Shown here: positions 1-5,837 of the stretch, in pieces
Numbering within the stretch: position 1 is the first letter of the stretch
Layout: each line of letters starts with the position of its first letter
Assembly: GCA_003520455.1 (NCBI GenBank)
Contig: DOUV01000921.1
Location: 1-5,837, forward strand
Length of the DNA: 5,837 bases
From: Chloroflexota bacterium
GTDB taxonomy: Bacteria; Chloroflexota; Anaerolineae; Ardenticatenales; Ardenticatenaceae
Direction: 5' to 3'
Position numbers and translations under genes: made by a program
Notes under the pieces: generated by a model
Database searches by the model: none
The model's input: only the letters and a program-made list of their open reading frames with translations
What the model was told of the DNA's origin: nothing

Positions 1-188
1 GGGCCGCCGATCGCAGCGTGCCGGCGGCGGTGACGATTGCGGCGCGGCAACTGCAGGTGACGCGCTACGATGGGCAGGTGACGGTGCTGCAGGATGGCCA
101 CAGTGGCGACGAGGACGGCTTCGCCAACGGGCAGATCAGAGTGACCATCGATGCTGATCCGCGCTTTCTTGAGACGGTTCAACCATAG
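1..188 (+). CDS. C-terminal end of an unrecognised protein (5' truncated)
   Basis: An open frame enters from the left edge (first full codon at base 3) and ends at TAG 186-188, giving 61 visible residues. The visible part is polar and looks beta-rich, with alternating hydrophobic residues (TIAARQLQVTRYDGQVTVLQ), then an acidic Gly/Asp loop (GHSGDEDGF) and a closing strand (GQIRVTIDAD). No catalytic motif, membrane segment or known domain signature is visible, so no function is assigned. It lies on the same strand as the glycan genes, but 145 bases separate it from the flippase and no overlap or coupling is seen, so membership in the same operon is uncertain. The coding call rests on the open frame, strongly G/C-biased third positions and a clean stop before the gap. 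The real start is outside the window. Confidence 0.6.
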   Translation, partial: AADRSVPAAVTIAARQLQVTRYDGQVTVLQDGHSGDEDGFANGQIRVTIDADPRFLETVQP

Positions 189-317
189 CCTGGGCAGGTG
201 ATGGAGCGATAACCTCCTTTGATTGGCATTGGGCCAGAGCCTGGTAACAGCGGTTGCTGCATCTGGGCAGCGGGCCAAGCCTGCTTGACTGTTGTTCCGG
301 GATGTGATTCCCCAGAC

Positions 318-323
318 GGAAAG
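318..323 (+). promoter_or_regulatory. Shine-Dalgarno-like site for the flippase gene
   Basis: GGAAAG lies 10 bases upstream of the GTG at 334. It is a moderate match to the ribosome-binding consensus, with slightly long spacing. It matters because the in-frame stop TGA at 325-327 leaves GTG 334 as the first possible start of the flippase. Confidence 0.5.
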
Positions 324-333
324 TTGATCTCTT

Positions 334-1908
334 GTGACCTACCGCCGGCAGTTCTCGAATTACTTGCTGCGCAATACGATCTTCAATTCGTTCGGTCGAG
401 TGGTCGGCCTCTTCATCGCTTTCCTGCTGACCCCCTTTGTTCTCTCACGCCTGGGCCGGGAGTACTTTGGTATCTGGGCTCTAACGACAGCATTGCTGAG
501 CTACGTTCAGCTTCTCGACCTCGGTTTGGGAGCCTCATTTGTCAAGTATGTTGCCGAGCATGCGGCCCAGGGTAATCACGATGAGATTAACAAGATCATC
601 AGCACAGGCTTTTTTGCACTCGGGGCTCTCAGTGTCATCCTCGGTGGGCTCGCCATCCTCGCGGCACCGACAGTGGTGGGGCTCTTTCAGATCAATTCCC
701 ATCTGCTTCCCACAGCGATTGCCGTCTGGCGCTTGACTCTTGTGATCTTTCTGATTGATTATACTTTTAGCCTCTTTAATGCGGTCATCCAGGGGCTGCA
801 GCGTATGGATATGACGAATGCAATCGCTATCGGGAGTGCTTGCTTCCAGGCGGTGATGACCGTTGTGATTCTGGGTGGCGGCGGTGGATTGATTCAGTGG
901 ACCTTGGGGCGTCTCTTCGTTGAGTGTGTGACGGCTTGTGCACTTCTCTTAGCCACACAACACCTCTTACCCTCCCTTCGTGTGCGATTGGCCGATACCT
1001 CGATGGGTACCCTCCGTAAGCTTGCACACTATGGGAGCCGCATCCAGGTTGCCCGGTTTGCCGAGCTAGGTATTACCCAGGTTGACAAGATTGCGCTTGG
1101 TGCTTTCGTCGGTCTAGGTGCAGTCTCAGCTTATGAGTTGGGCTCGCGCGTGGTGATGTCGCTGAAGTACCTGGCAGGCATCACCACGAGTGCTCTTGTT
1201 CCGGCTGCCTCCGAACTCCAGGCGCGCGATGATCGAGTGCTCTTCTTGGAACTGTATGAGCGTTCATCCAAATACCTCGTCCTTGTGGCCGCACCGACAA
1301 TGGCATTCGCAGTCATCACTGCGCCGGCACTGACACTTGCCTGGCTCGGTGAAGTAAACTCGGCTGCGGTGCGTGTTGTCCAAGTGCTCGCGGTCGGTGC
1401 TTTCATCCACCTTCTGACGGGGAGCGGAACGATGCTTGCGCGCGGGATTGGACGACCGGAACTGGAGGCCTCTTATACCGTTTTGTTGTTAGTCTTGAAC
1501 TTCGTTCTCAGCTTGCTGTTGATTTGGCATCTGGGGTTTACGGGGGCTTTGATGGCGACCCCGATCGCTTTGCTGATTGCTTCGAGTTTTTTCTTGATCC
1601 AGTTTCATCGCCAGATCGTTGGCGACCACTTGGTGCACTTTGCGTGGCGGGTCTGGGCGTGGCCCGTCGGTATCGCGCTGCTCGCCGGGCTGGCGACCTG
1701 GCTGATGCCACGCCCATTTCAGATGCAAGGGCTCGCCTTGCGTCTGCAAGCATTCGTTGATCTCGGACTGAAAGGTGCCCTTTTCATAGGCCTTTTTAGC
1801 GTCCTCATTTTTCCTAGCCCCTATCTCGATAGCGCAGACCGGCGGCTTCTGCGTCGTCTGCTGGCAGCTGTGCGCGCGCGGCTACACCTTTTTCTTGCGC
1901 CAGCATGA
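334..1908 (+). CDS. Wzx-type polysaccharide/O-antigen flippase (MOP superfamily)
   Basis: This 524-residue integral membrane protein is predicted to flip undecaprenyl-pyrophosphate-linked oligosaccharide repeat units across the cytoplasmic membrane for surface polysaccharide assembly. About 12-14 hydrophobic segments are visible, for example around residues 23-38, 88-118, 128-150, 165-185, 312-335, 345-362, 381-398, 402-424, 437-457 and 470-493. The N-terminus has the family pattern: a basic lead, then RNTIFNSFGRVVG, FLLTPFVLSRLGREYFGIW and a following LDLGLGASFVKYVAEH. A second conserved block, QVDKIALGAFVGLGAVSAYE near residues 249-268, is also typical of Wzx proteins. GTG 334 is the first start after an in-frame stop at 325-327 and preserves the full N-terminus. 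The gene is probably first in the four-gene unit, and its stop overlaps the methyltransferase start. It looks less GC-rich than the distal glycosyltransferase gene. Which glycan it transports cannot be told; a teichuronic or other exopolysaccharide exporter of the same superfamily is an alternative. Confidence 0.9.
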   Translation: MTYRRQFSNYLLRNTIFNSFGRVVGLFIAFLLTPFVLSRLGREYFGIWALTTALLSYVQLLDLGLGASFVKYVAEHAAQGNHDEINKIISTGFFALGALSVILGGLAILAAPTVVGLFQINSHLLPTAIAVWRLTLVIFLIDYTFSLFNAVIQGLQRMDMTNAIAIGSACFQAVMTVVILGGGGGLIQWTLGRLFVECVTACALLLATQHLLPSLRVRLADTSMGTLRKLAHYGSRIQVARFAELGITQVDKIALGAFVGLGAVSAYELGSRVVMSLKYLAGITTSALVPAASELQARDDRVLFLELYERSSKYLVLVAAPTMAFAVITAPALTLAWLGEVNSAAVRVVQVLAVGAFIHLLTGSGTMLARGIGRPELEASYTVLLLVLNFVLSLLLIWHLGFTGALMATPIALLIASSFFLIQFHRQIVGDHLVHFAWRVWAWPVGIALLAGLATWLMPRPFQMQGLALRLQAFVDLGLKGALFIGLFSVLIFPSPYLDSADRRLLRRLLAAVRARLHLFLAPA

Positions 1909-2885
1909 GTTCTACCTGCCCGCTGTGTGGCGATTCCGGGGCGCAACTGTGGCTCACTGCGCCCGATTTCCGCTGTGGGGGTGAACAGCGGTATCGGCTG
2001 GTGCGCTGTAACGCTTGCGGTCTGATTCGCCAGGATCCCACTGCCAGTGCCTCAATCCTCGAAGCTGCATACTCTCAGGACTACATACCCCACGCTCCGC
2101 CCGTTCCACCGCAAGCCCCGCACTTGCTCCGGAGGTTGCGGTTGGCGAGCCACTTGGGTTACTCTCTCTCCTTACCGCCGGCCTCGCGAAACAGAATGAT
2201 CTCATCTGTGATGCGCTGGTTCGCGCGGCGCGTGCTGCCGGAGGGCGGTCGTACGCCGCCCTGGGTGTCTGGCGGAATCTTGCTGGATGTCGGTTGCGGG
2301 AGCGGAAACTATTTGTTGGCGATGCGCGCGCTCGGATGGCAGGTGCTGGGAGTGGAACCAAACGAGGTCGCTGCGGTTCGTGCCCGTGCTGCGGGTTTAA
2401 CGGTTATTGCCACGTCTCTTGAGAAAGCCCTCATCCCGCCTGCGAGCATTGATGTCGTTACCTTTTGGCACGTGATCGAGCACCTACCTGATCCGCTTGC
2501 CACTTTGCGCCACGTGCGGATGCTGCTACGGCCAACCGGCCGGCTGCTAGTCGAAGTGCCAAGTCTCGCCTCGGTTCAGGCGCGGTTCTTTCGCGGCGTG
2601 TGGTTTCACCTCGATCAACCGCGCCACTTGACAATGTATACCCCGCAGACGTTGCGTCTACTTTTGGAGCAGGCCGGTTTCACCATAATCACCCTTACTA
2701 CAGAAGCCGACTCGAAAGGCTGGGTGGCGAGCGTAGCCGATGCGCTGGCGTCGCGGCGGGGGCGCCTGGCATCGCCGGCTACACGTAATAGCCGCTGGCT
2801 CCTCAGGGCGGCAACCCCGCTCGCTTGGGGGGAAGCGCTTGTAGGGCGTGGGGCACTGCTGCGCGCCGCAGCACGGCGGGCCTGA
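1905..2885 (+). CDS. Class I SAM-dependent methyltransferase with N-terminal zinc-binding element
   Basis: This 326-residue protein is predicted to be cytoplasmic and to transfer a methyl group from S-adenosylmethionine, probably to a sugar or lipid-linked glycan given its neighbours. The N-terminus carries two CxxC knuckles, CPLCG (C5, C8) and CNACG (C35, C38), a likely zinc ribbon seen in many glycan-cluster methyltransferases. After a linker, residues 125-260 form the Rossmann catalytic domain: motif I LLDVGCGSGNY (126-136), the acidic end of strand 2 in GVEPNE (E151 likely contacts the SAM ribose), the FWHVIEHLPDP block (187-197), GRLLVEVPS (212-220), and the family-typical DQPRHLTMYTPQTL (237-250) followed by QAGF. 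The ATG at 1905 overlaps the flippase stop as ATGA. No clear Shine-Dalgarno sequence is seen, so translation is probably coupled. The acceptor and whether O-, C- or N-methylation occurs are unknown; chain-terminating methylation is one possibility. Confidence 0.88.
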   Translation: MSSTCPLCGDSGAQLWLTAPDFRCGGEQRYRLVRCNACGLIRQDPTASASILEAAYSQDYIPHAPPVPPQAPHLLRRLRLASHLGYSLSLPPASRNRMISSVMRWFARRVLPEGGRTPPWVSGGILLDVGCGSGNYLLAMRALGWQVLGVEPNEVAAVRARAAGLTVIATSLEKALIPPASIDVVTFWHVIEHLPDPLATLRHVRMLLRPTGRLLVEVPSLASVQARFFRGVWFHLDQPRHLTMYTPQTLRLLLEQAGFTIITLTTEADSKGWVASVADALASRRGRLASPATRNSRWLLRAATPLAWGEALVGRGALLRAAARRA

Positions 2886-3877
2886 TGACACAGCCAAGCC
2901 CCGATGTGACGGTTGGGATCATCAACCACAACCCGCATCGATTGACGGTCGGTTGCCTGGAGTCACTGTTCTTGCTGAACAACGATTTGGCGCTCGACGT
3001 CATCGTCGTAGATAATGCAACGGGCGACGGGAGCGCCGACGAGATCGCCGCCTGCTTTCCGCAGGTGCGTTTGATTCGCCAAGCGGAGCCGCGCGGGTTT
3101 GCAGCCAATCATAATGCTCTTGCAGCGCTCGCACGTGCCCCCGCGTATCTGGCGCTCAACGACGATACCGTCTGGCTACCCTGCGACCCCGCCTGGGCCA
3201 CGAAAATTCGCTCCCGTTTAGTACACGGCGAGCCACCCTGGCGTTCCGACGAGCAGACTACCCTGGCTGCGCTCACCCGCTCCACACCTGGACCGATTGC
3301 GCGGCTCCTCTACCGTCTCCATACCGACGAGTCCGTTGGCGCGGTCGCGCCGCTCCTGGTCTGGCCTGATGGGTGCCCGCAAGATGTCAGCGCGCGTCCC
3401 TTTCCTACCCTTTGGAGTGACCTCCGACGTTACCTCGCGCCCGACCCGCGGCGCGTTCGGGGCTCGCCGTTGCCCGCCGGGCCGGTTGCTATCCTCTCGG
3501 GCTGCGCGCTTCTGGTTCGGCGCACGGCTTGGGAGCAGCTTGGCGGGTTGGACGAACGCTTTCTGATGTTCGGCGAGGATGTGGATTTTTGCCGGCGGTT
3601 GGCTCTCGCGGGCTGGCGTCGCTGGTTCGAGCCGCAGGTCACCATCGTGCACTATGGGAGCCAGAGCACCGACAGCGAGCCTTTTCGTTGGGCCGTCGAG
3701 GCCGTACGGAGCCGCACCCGCTACTACCAACGTCATGCTGGTCGCCTGACTGCGGCTCTCTTTTACAAGGCTGCAACCGCCATTCTGGTAGTCCGCTGGG
3801 CGCTTGCACTACAGTTCGAGCCAAACTGCCGCACCGAGCGGCTGGCGGCTATACGCGAATTGTTGGGCTGGCAATAG
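2885..3877 (+). CDS. Family 2 (GT-A) glycosyltransferase, rhamnosyltransferase-like
   Basis: This 330-residue inverting glycosyltransferase is predicted to transfer a sugar from a nucleotide-sugar donor to a growing lipid-linked oligosaccharide. Visible GT2 features are the first strand VTVGIINHN (8-16), VIVVDNATGDGS (39-50), RGFAANHN (70-77), the metal-binding region LALNDDT (89-95, in place of the usual DxD), SGCALLVRR (205-213) with WEQLGGLDERFLMFGEDVDF (216-235; E231/D232 at the acceptor/catalytic site), and HYGSQST (256-262). A hydrophobic stretch at about 290-310 may associate with the membrane. Between NDDT and VGAVAP there are about 30 more residues than I would expect for the family. 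The ATG at 2885 is chosen because it overlaps the methyltransferase stop as TGATG and puts the first beta strand at the N-terminus. An upstream in-frame ATG at 2825 would add 20 residues encoded inside the methyltransferase gene. Donor and acceptor are unknown; rhamnosyltransferase similarity is a resemblance only. Confidence 0.9.
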   Translation: MTQPSPDVTVGIINHNPHRLTVGCLESLFLLNNDLALDVIVVDNATGDGSADEIAACFPQVRLIRQAEPRGFAANHNALAALARAPAYLALNDDTVWLPCDPAWATKIRSRLVHGEPPWRSDEQTTLAALTRSTPGPIARLLYRLHTDESVGAVAPLLVWPDGCPQDVSARPFPTLWSDLRRYLAPDPRRVRGSPLPAGPVAILSGCALLVRRTAWEQLGGLDERFLMFGEDVDFCRRLALAGWRRWFEPQVTIVHYGSQSTDSEPFRWAVEAVRSRTRYYQRHAGRLTAALFYKAATAILVVRWALALQFEPNCRTERLAAIRELLGWQ

Positions 3878-3887
3878 GCGGCTATAG

Positions 3888-3893
3888 AGGGAG
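3888..3893 (+). promoter_or_regulatory. Shine-Dalgarno site deciding the TTG start of the GT4 gene
   Basis: AGGGAG ends 7 bases before TTG 3901, which is near-ideal spacing. The first in-frame ATG (3919) would be 25 bases away and would delete the first beta strand of the protein. This site is the main reason for preferring the TTG start. Confidence 0.7.
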
Positions 3894-3900
3894 AACGTTT

Positions 3901-5070
3901 TTGCCGAGAGTACTTGCGATGCGTCAGAGTAGCTTCTACCAAGGGTTGGAGCGGTTGATGGTCGAGTCTGCTGTGGCGTTGACAAAGGGCCATCCCGAGT
4001 GGCAGATCGATTTGCTGGTGCTCTACAGCCGTCGTGGCCTGACGCCGATCCAGCGTCGCAGTCTACCACGGGAACATCCACTCCTGCAGGAGGCCCTGGC
4101 TCGCGGCCTGGTGGCCTGGCAGTGGGACGATGAGGGCAAACTGGCGCTTGGCCAGTGGCTGCGACTGCTGCATTTTGTGCGCGAGAAGGGATACGACCTC
4201 GTTCACACCCATGAGCCCAAGACTGATCTTCTCGGCATGGTGTTGCAGCGTTGGGCGCCGGTACGCGTCGTAGCGACGGCGCACGGCTACCCCAAGACCT
4301 TCCGACGTTTGCGCCTTTACCGTCAAGTCGATCATCGTCTGCTTCGCCGGCTCGATCACGTGATTACCGTCTCGAACGCCCTCCGTCAGGAGTTGGTGGG
4401 GGCCGGCGTATATACAGAGCGTATCACCACGATTCATAATGCGATTGATGTCGCCAACTTCCGCACCCAGGCGAATGATCACCGCGCCCGGCTGCGGGGA
4501 GAAGGCGAACCACTCGTTCTCGCCGCTGCCCGACTCAGTACCGAGAAAGGCATCGCGTATTTTCTGGAGAGTGCAGCCCTGGTACGAACCCGCCTTCCAA
4601 CAACGCGATTTTTTGTCGTCGGCGATGGCCCCTTGCGGCCTGGTCTAGAGGCCCAGGCGGCTCGCTTAGGACTGACCGACCCACCCGTGCTCTCCTTCCT
4701 TGGCTACCGCCGCGATGTGGCCAGCCTCATGGCCGAGAGCGATGTGGTGGTAGTGCCCTCGCTCCGCGAGGCCTTCGGCGTCGTACTCATCGAGGCGCTG
4801 GCCCTGGGCAGGCCGGTGGTGGCTTCCTGGGTGGATGGGATCCCCGAGATCGTGGAGGATGGGGTGAGTGGCCTGCTGGTTCCGCCGGGCGATAGCCGGG
4901 CGTTGGCCGCGGCGATCGAGCGGCTGCTGGTGGACCGCGAGCTGGCGACGACTCTGGCGCGGCAGGGCATGCGGCGCGTTGAGGAGACGTTCGATGTGGC
5001 GGCGATGGCGGAGCGCACGTTGGCGGTCTACCAACAGGTTCTCGAGCGGCCCCCCCGGCACGCACCGTAA
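3901..5070 (+). CDS. Family 4 (GT-B, retaining) glycosyltransferase
   Basis: From TTG 3901 this is a 389-residue GT-B enzyme, a normal length for family 4, predicted to transfer a sugar from a nucleotide donor to the lipid-linked glycan at the cytoplasmic face. The N-terminal Rossmann domain has strand PRVLAM, the acceptor-side loop RQSSFYQGLERLM (8-20, resembling the usual SSFYGGxER), DLVHTHEPKTD (99-109), ATAHGYPK (125-132) and DHVITVSNA (152-160). The C-terminal domain has LAAARLSTEKG (207-217; R211 and K216 likely bind the donor diphosphate), FFVVGDGPLR (237-246), SFLGYRRDV (265-273), DVVVVPS, and the EX7E motif REAFGVVLIEALALG (E290, E298), followed by EIVEDGVSGLLVPPGD. It starts 23 bases after the GT2 stop and is the last gene of the cluster before the hairpin. 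An open frame extends upstream into the GT2 gene but has no protein-like character there. The sugar donor cannot be deduced. Confidence 0.92.
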   Translation: MPRVLAMRQSSFYQGLERLMVESAVALTKGHPEWQIDLLVLYSRRGLTPIQRRSLPREHPLLQEALARGLVAWQWDDEGKLALGQWLRLLHFVREKGYDLVHTHEPKTDLLGMVLQRWAPVRVVATAHGYPKTFRRLRLYRQVDHRLLRRLDHVITVSNALRQELVGAGVYTERITTIHNAIDVANFRTQANDHRARLRGEGEPLVLAAARLSTEKGIAYFLESAALVRTRLPTTRFFVVGDGPLRPGLEAQAARLGLTDPPVLSFLGYRRDVASLMAESDVVVVPSLREAFGVVLIEALALGRPVVASWVDGIPEIVEDGVSGLLVPPGDSRALAAAIERLLVDRELATTLARQGMRRVEETFDVAAMAERTLAVYQQVLERPPRHAP

Positions 5071-5163
5071 TGGACGGGCTGCGGCCATCCACCTGGTGTC
5101 TGAAAGAACAGTCATCCCCTGTACCCTCAATTGTTCACGTTCTTTTCATCTCAAACATCTATT

Positions 5164-5189
5164 ATGCCCGCGATCAGCAGCGCGGGCAT
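5164..5189 (+). terminator. Perfect 9-bp hairpin, possible terminator of the glycan gene cluster
   Basis: ATGCCCGCG (5164-5172) is an exact inverted repeat of CGCGGGCAT (5181-5189), with an 8-base loop (ATCAGCAG). It lies about 95 bases after the last glycosyltransferase stop and about 110 bases before the next gene. The stem is GC-rich, but the following bases (TCTGGTTGGGATTTG) are not a clear T tract. It is therefore either a weak or atypical intrinsic terminator, an RNA-stabilising 3' hairpin, or a leader structure for the next gene. The rest of the 5071-5298 gap shows no convincing gene. Confidence 0.5.
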
Positions 5190-5280
5190 TCTGGTTGGGA
5201 TTTGAGGCTCAACTGCGTACCCCTTCTCTCCCGCGGCGCGTCTTGTAAAGTGTCAATGCCCCACCCCCCTATCTGCTTCC

Positions 5281-5293
5281 AGAGGAAAGAGGG
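5281..5293 (+). promoter_or_regulatory. Purine-rich ribosome-binding site of the secreted-protein gene
   Basis: AGAGGAAAGAGGG precedes ATG 5299 by 5 bases. The GAGGG end is a good Shine-Dalgarno match at workable spacing. It fixes the start of a gene that has no stop codon inside the window. Confidence 0.7.
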
Positions 5294-5298
5294 TGTTT

Positions 5299-5837
5299 AT
5301 GCGTACCACTCGCCATTGGTGGCTCTTCACAGGTATCCTGCTGGTTGCTGCCGTTCTCTTTTGGCGGAGTGACGCCTCGGCCTGGCAGCGCCCCGATCAG
5401 GGCGGGTGCCAATCGACGCCGATCGCACGCAAGTTTTCGGGGCTTGTCTACCAGGGGTCCAAACCCAGCACGACGACGCGCGAGCCGGGGGTACTGGTAC
5501 AGCTATACGGGAGTAACACGATCAGTGTTCGAGGCACGCTGCTGCGGGGGTTCACGAGCAACAGCGAGGGCTATTTTGAGTTGGCCTGGACAGCCTGTGG
5601 GGCTGCCGCCGATTATGCGTACTACAACGTCGTCATGAACGCGAGTGGTTATCAGAGCACAGGTGCTCAGGCTGGGGTCGGTGGCGTTGTGAGAGCGACC
5701 GATTGGATCCAGTACGCGAACCCGCCTGCAGGGACGTTGGCGGGCAACGCTTTTTGGGTCACCCTACTCGCGACGCAATCACCGACCGCGACAGGGACCA
5801 GCACGGCGACCGCGACGGCCACCCCCACCGGCACCCT
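5299..5837 (+). CDS. Secreted surface protein: signal peptide, Cna-B/carboxypeptidase-regulatory-like domain, Thr-rich linker (3' truncated)
   Basis: The frame is open from ATG 5299 to the window end (179 full codons, no stop), so the protein continues beyond it. Residues 1-28 are a signal peptide: basic MRTTRH, hydrophobic WWLFTGILLVAAVLFW, and a likely cleavage after ASA (28). Residues about 42-155 look like a single beta-sandwich domain with the pattern FSGLVYQG (46-53), PGVLVQLYGS (63-72), then FTSNSEGYFELAW (85-97), YYNVVMNASGYQS (108-120) and a terminal strand NAFWVTLLAT. This matches carboxypeptidase-regulatory-like or SdrD/Cna-B-type domains, which act as structural modules of surface proteins. 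C37 and C100 could form a disulfide. From residue 159 the chain becomes almost only Thr, Ala, Ser and Pro, a linker or glycosylatable stalk common in secreted Chloroflexota proteins. The ribosome-binding site is strong. Domains after the linker are out of view, so the biological role is unknown. Confidence 0.85.
   Translation, partial: MRTTRHWWLFTGILLVAAVLFWRSDASAWQRPDQGGCQSTPIARKFSGLVYQGSKPSTTTREPGVLVQLYGSNTISVRGTLLRGFTSNSEGYFELAWTACGAAADYAYYNVVMNASGYQSTGAQAGVGGVVRATDWIQYANPPAGTLAGNAFWVTLLATQSPTATGTSTATATATPTGT
5773..5837 (+). repeat. Low-complexity Thr/Ala/Pro codon run at the window edge
   Basis: From codon 159 of the secreted protein the DNA becomes an imperfect ACN/GCN codon run, encoding TQSPTATGTSTATATATPTG and continuing past the edge. 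The repeat is of the amino-acid pattern more than of exact DNA units, as expected of a flexible extracellular linker. Such runs are prone to length change by slippage. Confidence 0.75.

Noticed and set aside
71..201. 11-base direct repeat TGGGCAGGTGA at 71-81 and 191-201
   Set aside because: Only two copies, one in coding and one in non-coding sequence, with no extension beyond 11 bases. This is too short to call a repeat element.
203..217. GGAG/CTCC inverted repeat followed by TTT as a terminator of the first gene
   Set aside because: A 4-bp stem is too weak and the T run is only three bases.
208..220. GATAACCTCCTTT, one base different from the conserved 16S rRNA 3' end; on the minus strand it reads as a strong Shine-Dalgarno sequence
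   Set aside because: The bases before it do not resemble the 16S rRNA 3' region, and the minus strand has no ATG, GTG or TTG at normal spacing (the ATG is about 30 bases away). A chance match is most likely.
285..312. TTGACT (285-290) as a -35 box for the glycan operon
   Set aside because: No acceptable -10 hexamer lies 16-18 bases downstream; the bases there are TTCCCC-like.
219..575. Open frame of 118 codons overlapping the flippase start
   Set aside because: It lies in another frame over the well-supported flippase N-terminus, and its Cys/Pro/Gly-rich sequence is not protein-like.
1027..3662. Shared 13-mer CACTATGGGAGCC in the flippase and GT2 genes
   Set aside because: Both copies encode HYGS in unrelated protein contexts, and the flanks do not match. 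Coincidence is likely.
5131..5165. TTGTTC (5131-5136) and TATTAT (5160-5165) as a promoter for the secreted-protein gene
   Set aside because: The spacer is 23 bases, too long for a standard sigma-70-type promoter, and no better -35 is present. TATTAT alone is not enough.
5070..5372. Open frame of 100 codons starting at TAATG right after the GT4 stop, suggesting another coupled gene
   Set aside because: It runs through the hairpin and over the ribosome-binding site and signal-peptide codons of the secreted-protein gene. Its residues show no domain-like pattern.

Overview
The window is GC-rich bacterial DNA carrying part of a cell-surface polysaccharide (exopolysaccharide or O-antigen-like) biosynthesis locus, all on the + strand. 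The organism cannot be named from the sequence. The high GC, the family makeup and especially the last gene (a secreted protein with a Thr/Ala/Pro-rich tail of the TATATPT type) are most reminiscent of Chloroflexota. That placement is an inference.

Layout. Bases 1-188 hold the 3' end of an unrecognised gene. A 145-base gap follows, and then four genes packed head to tail: a Wzx-type lipid-linked oligosaccharide flippase (334-1908, GTG start), a SAM-dependent methyltransferase with an N-terminal Cys4 zinc-binding element (1905-2885), a family-2 glycosyltransferase (2885-3877) and a family-4 glycosyltransferase (3901-5070, best start TTG). The first junctions overlap (ATGA, then TGATG) and the third leaves 23 bases with a good Shine-Dalgarno sequence, so the four genes very probably form one transcription unit. 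A 228-base non-coding gap (5071-5298) contains a perfect 9-bp hairpin. The last gene (5299 to beyond the window end) encodes a secreted protein with a signal peptide, a Cna-B/carboxypeptidase-regulatory-like beta domain and a low-complexity Thr-rich segment.

How the genes could work together. The two glycosyltransferases would add sugars to a lipid-linked repeat unit at the cytoplasmic face. The methyltransferase would modify a sugar, or cap the chain. The flippase would move the finished unit across the membrane. The initiating phosphoglycosyl transferase, a Wzy-type polymerase and any chain-length regulator are not in this window and would be expected nearby. The secreted protein may be surface-associated, but the hairpin separates it from the cluster and any functional link is speculative.

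Novelty. I see no CRISPR array, RNA gene, insertion sequence or evidently new system. The window is a fairly ordinary surface-glycan locus. Its odder details are an apparent insertion in the family-2 glycosyltransferase and the neighbouring Thr-rich surface protein.
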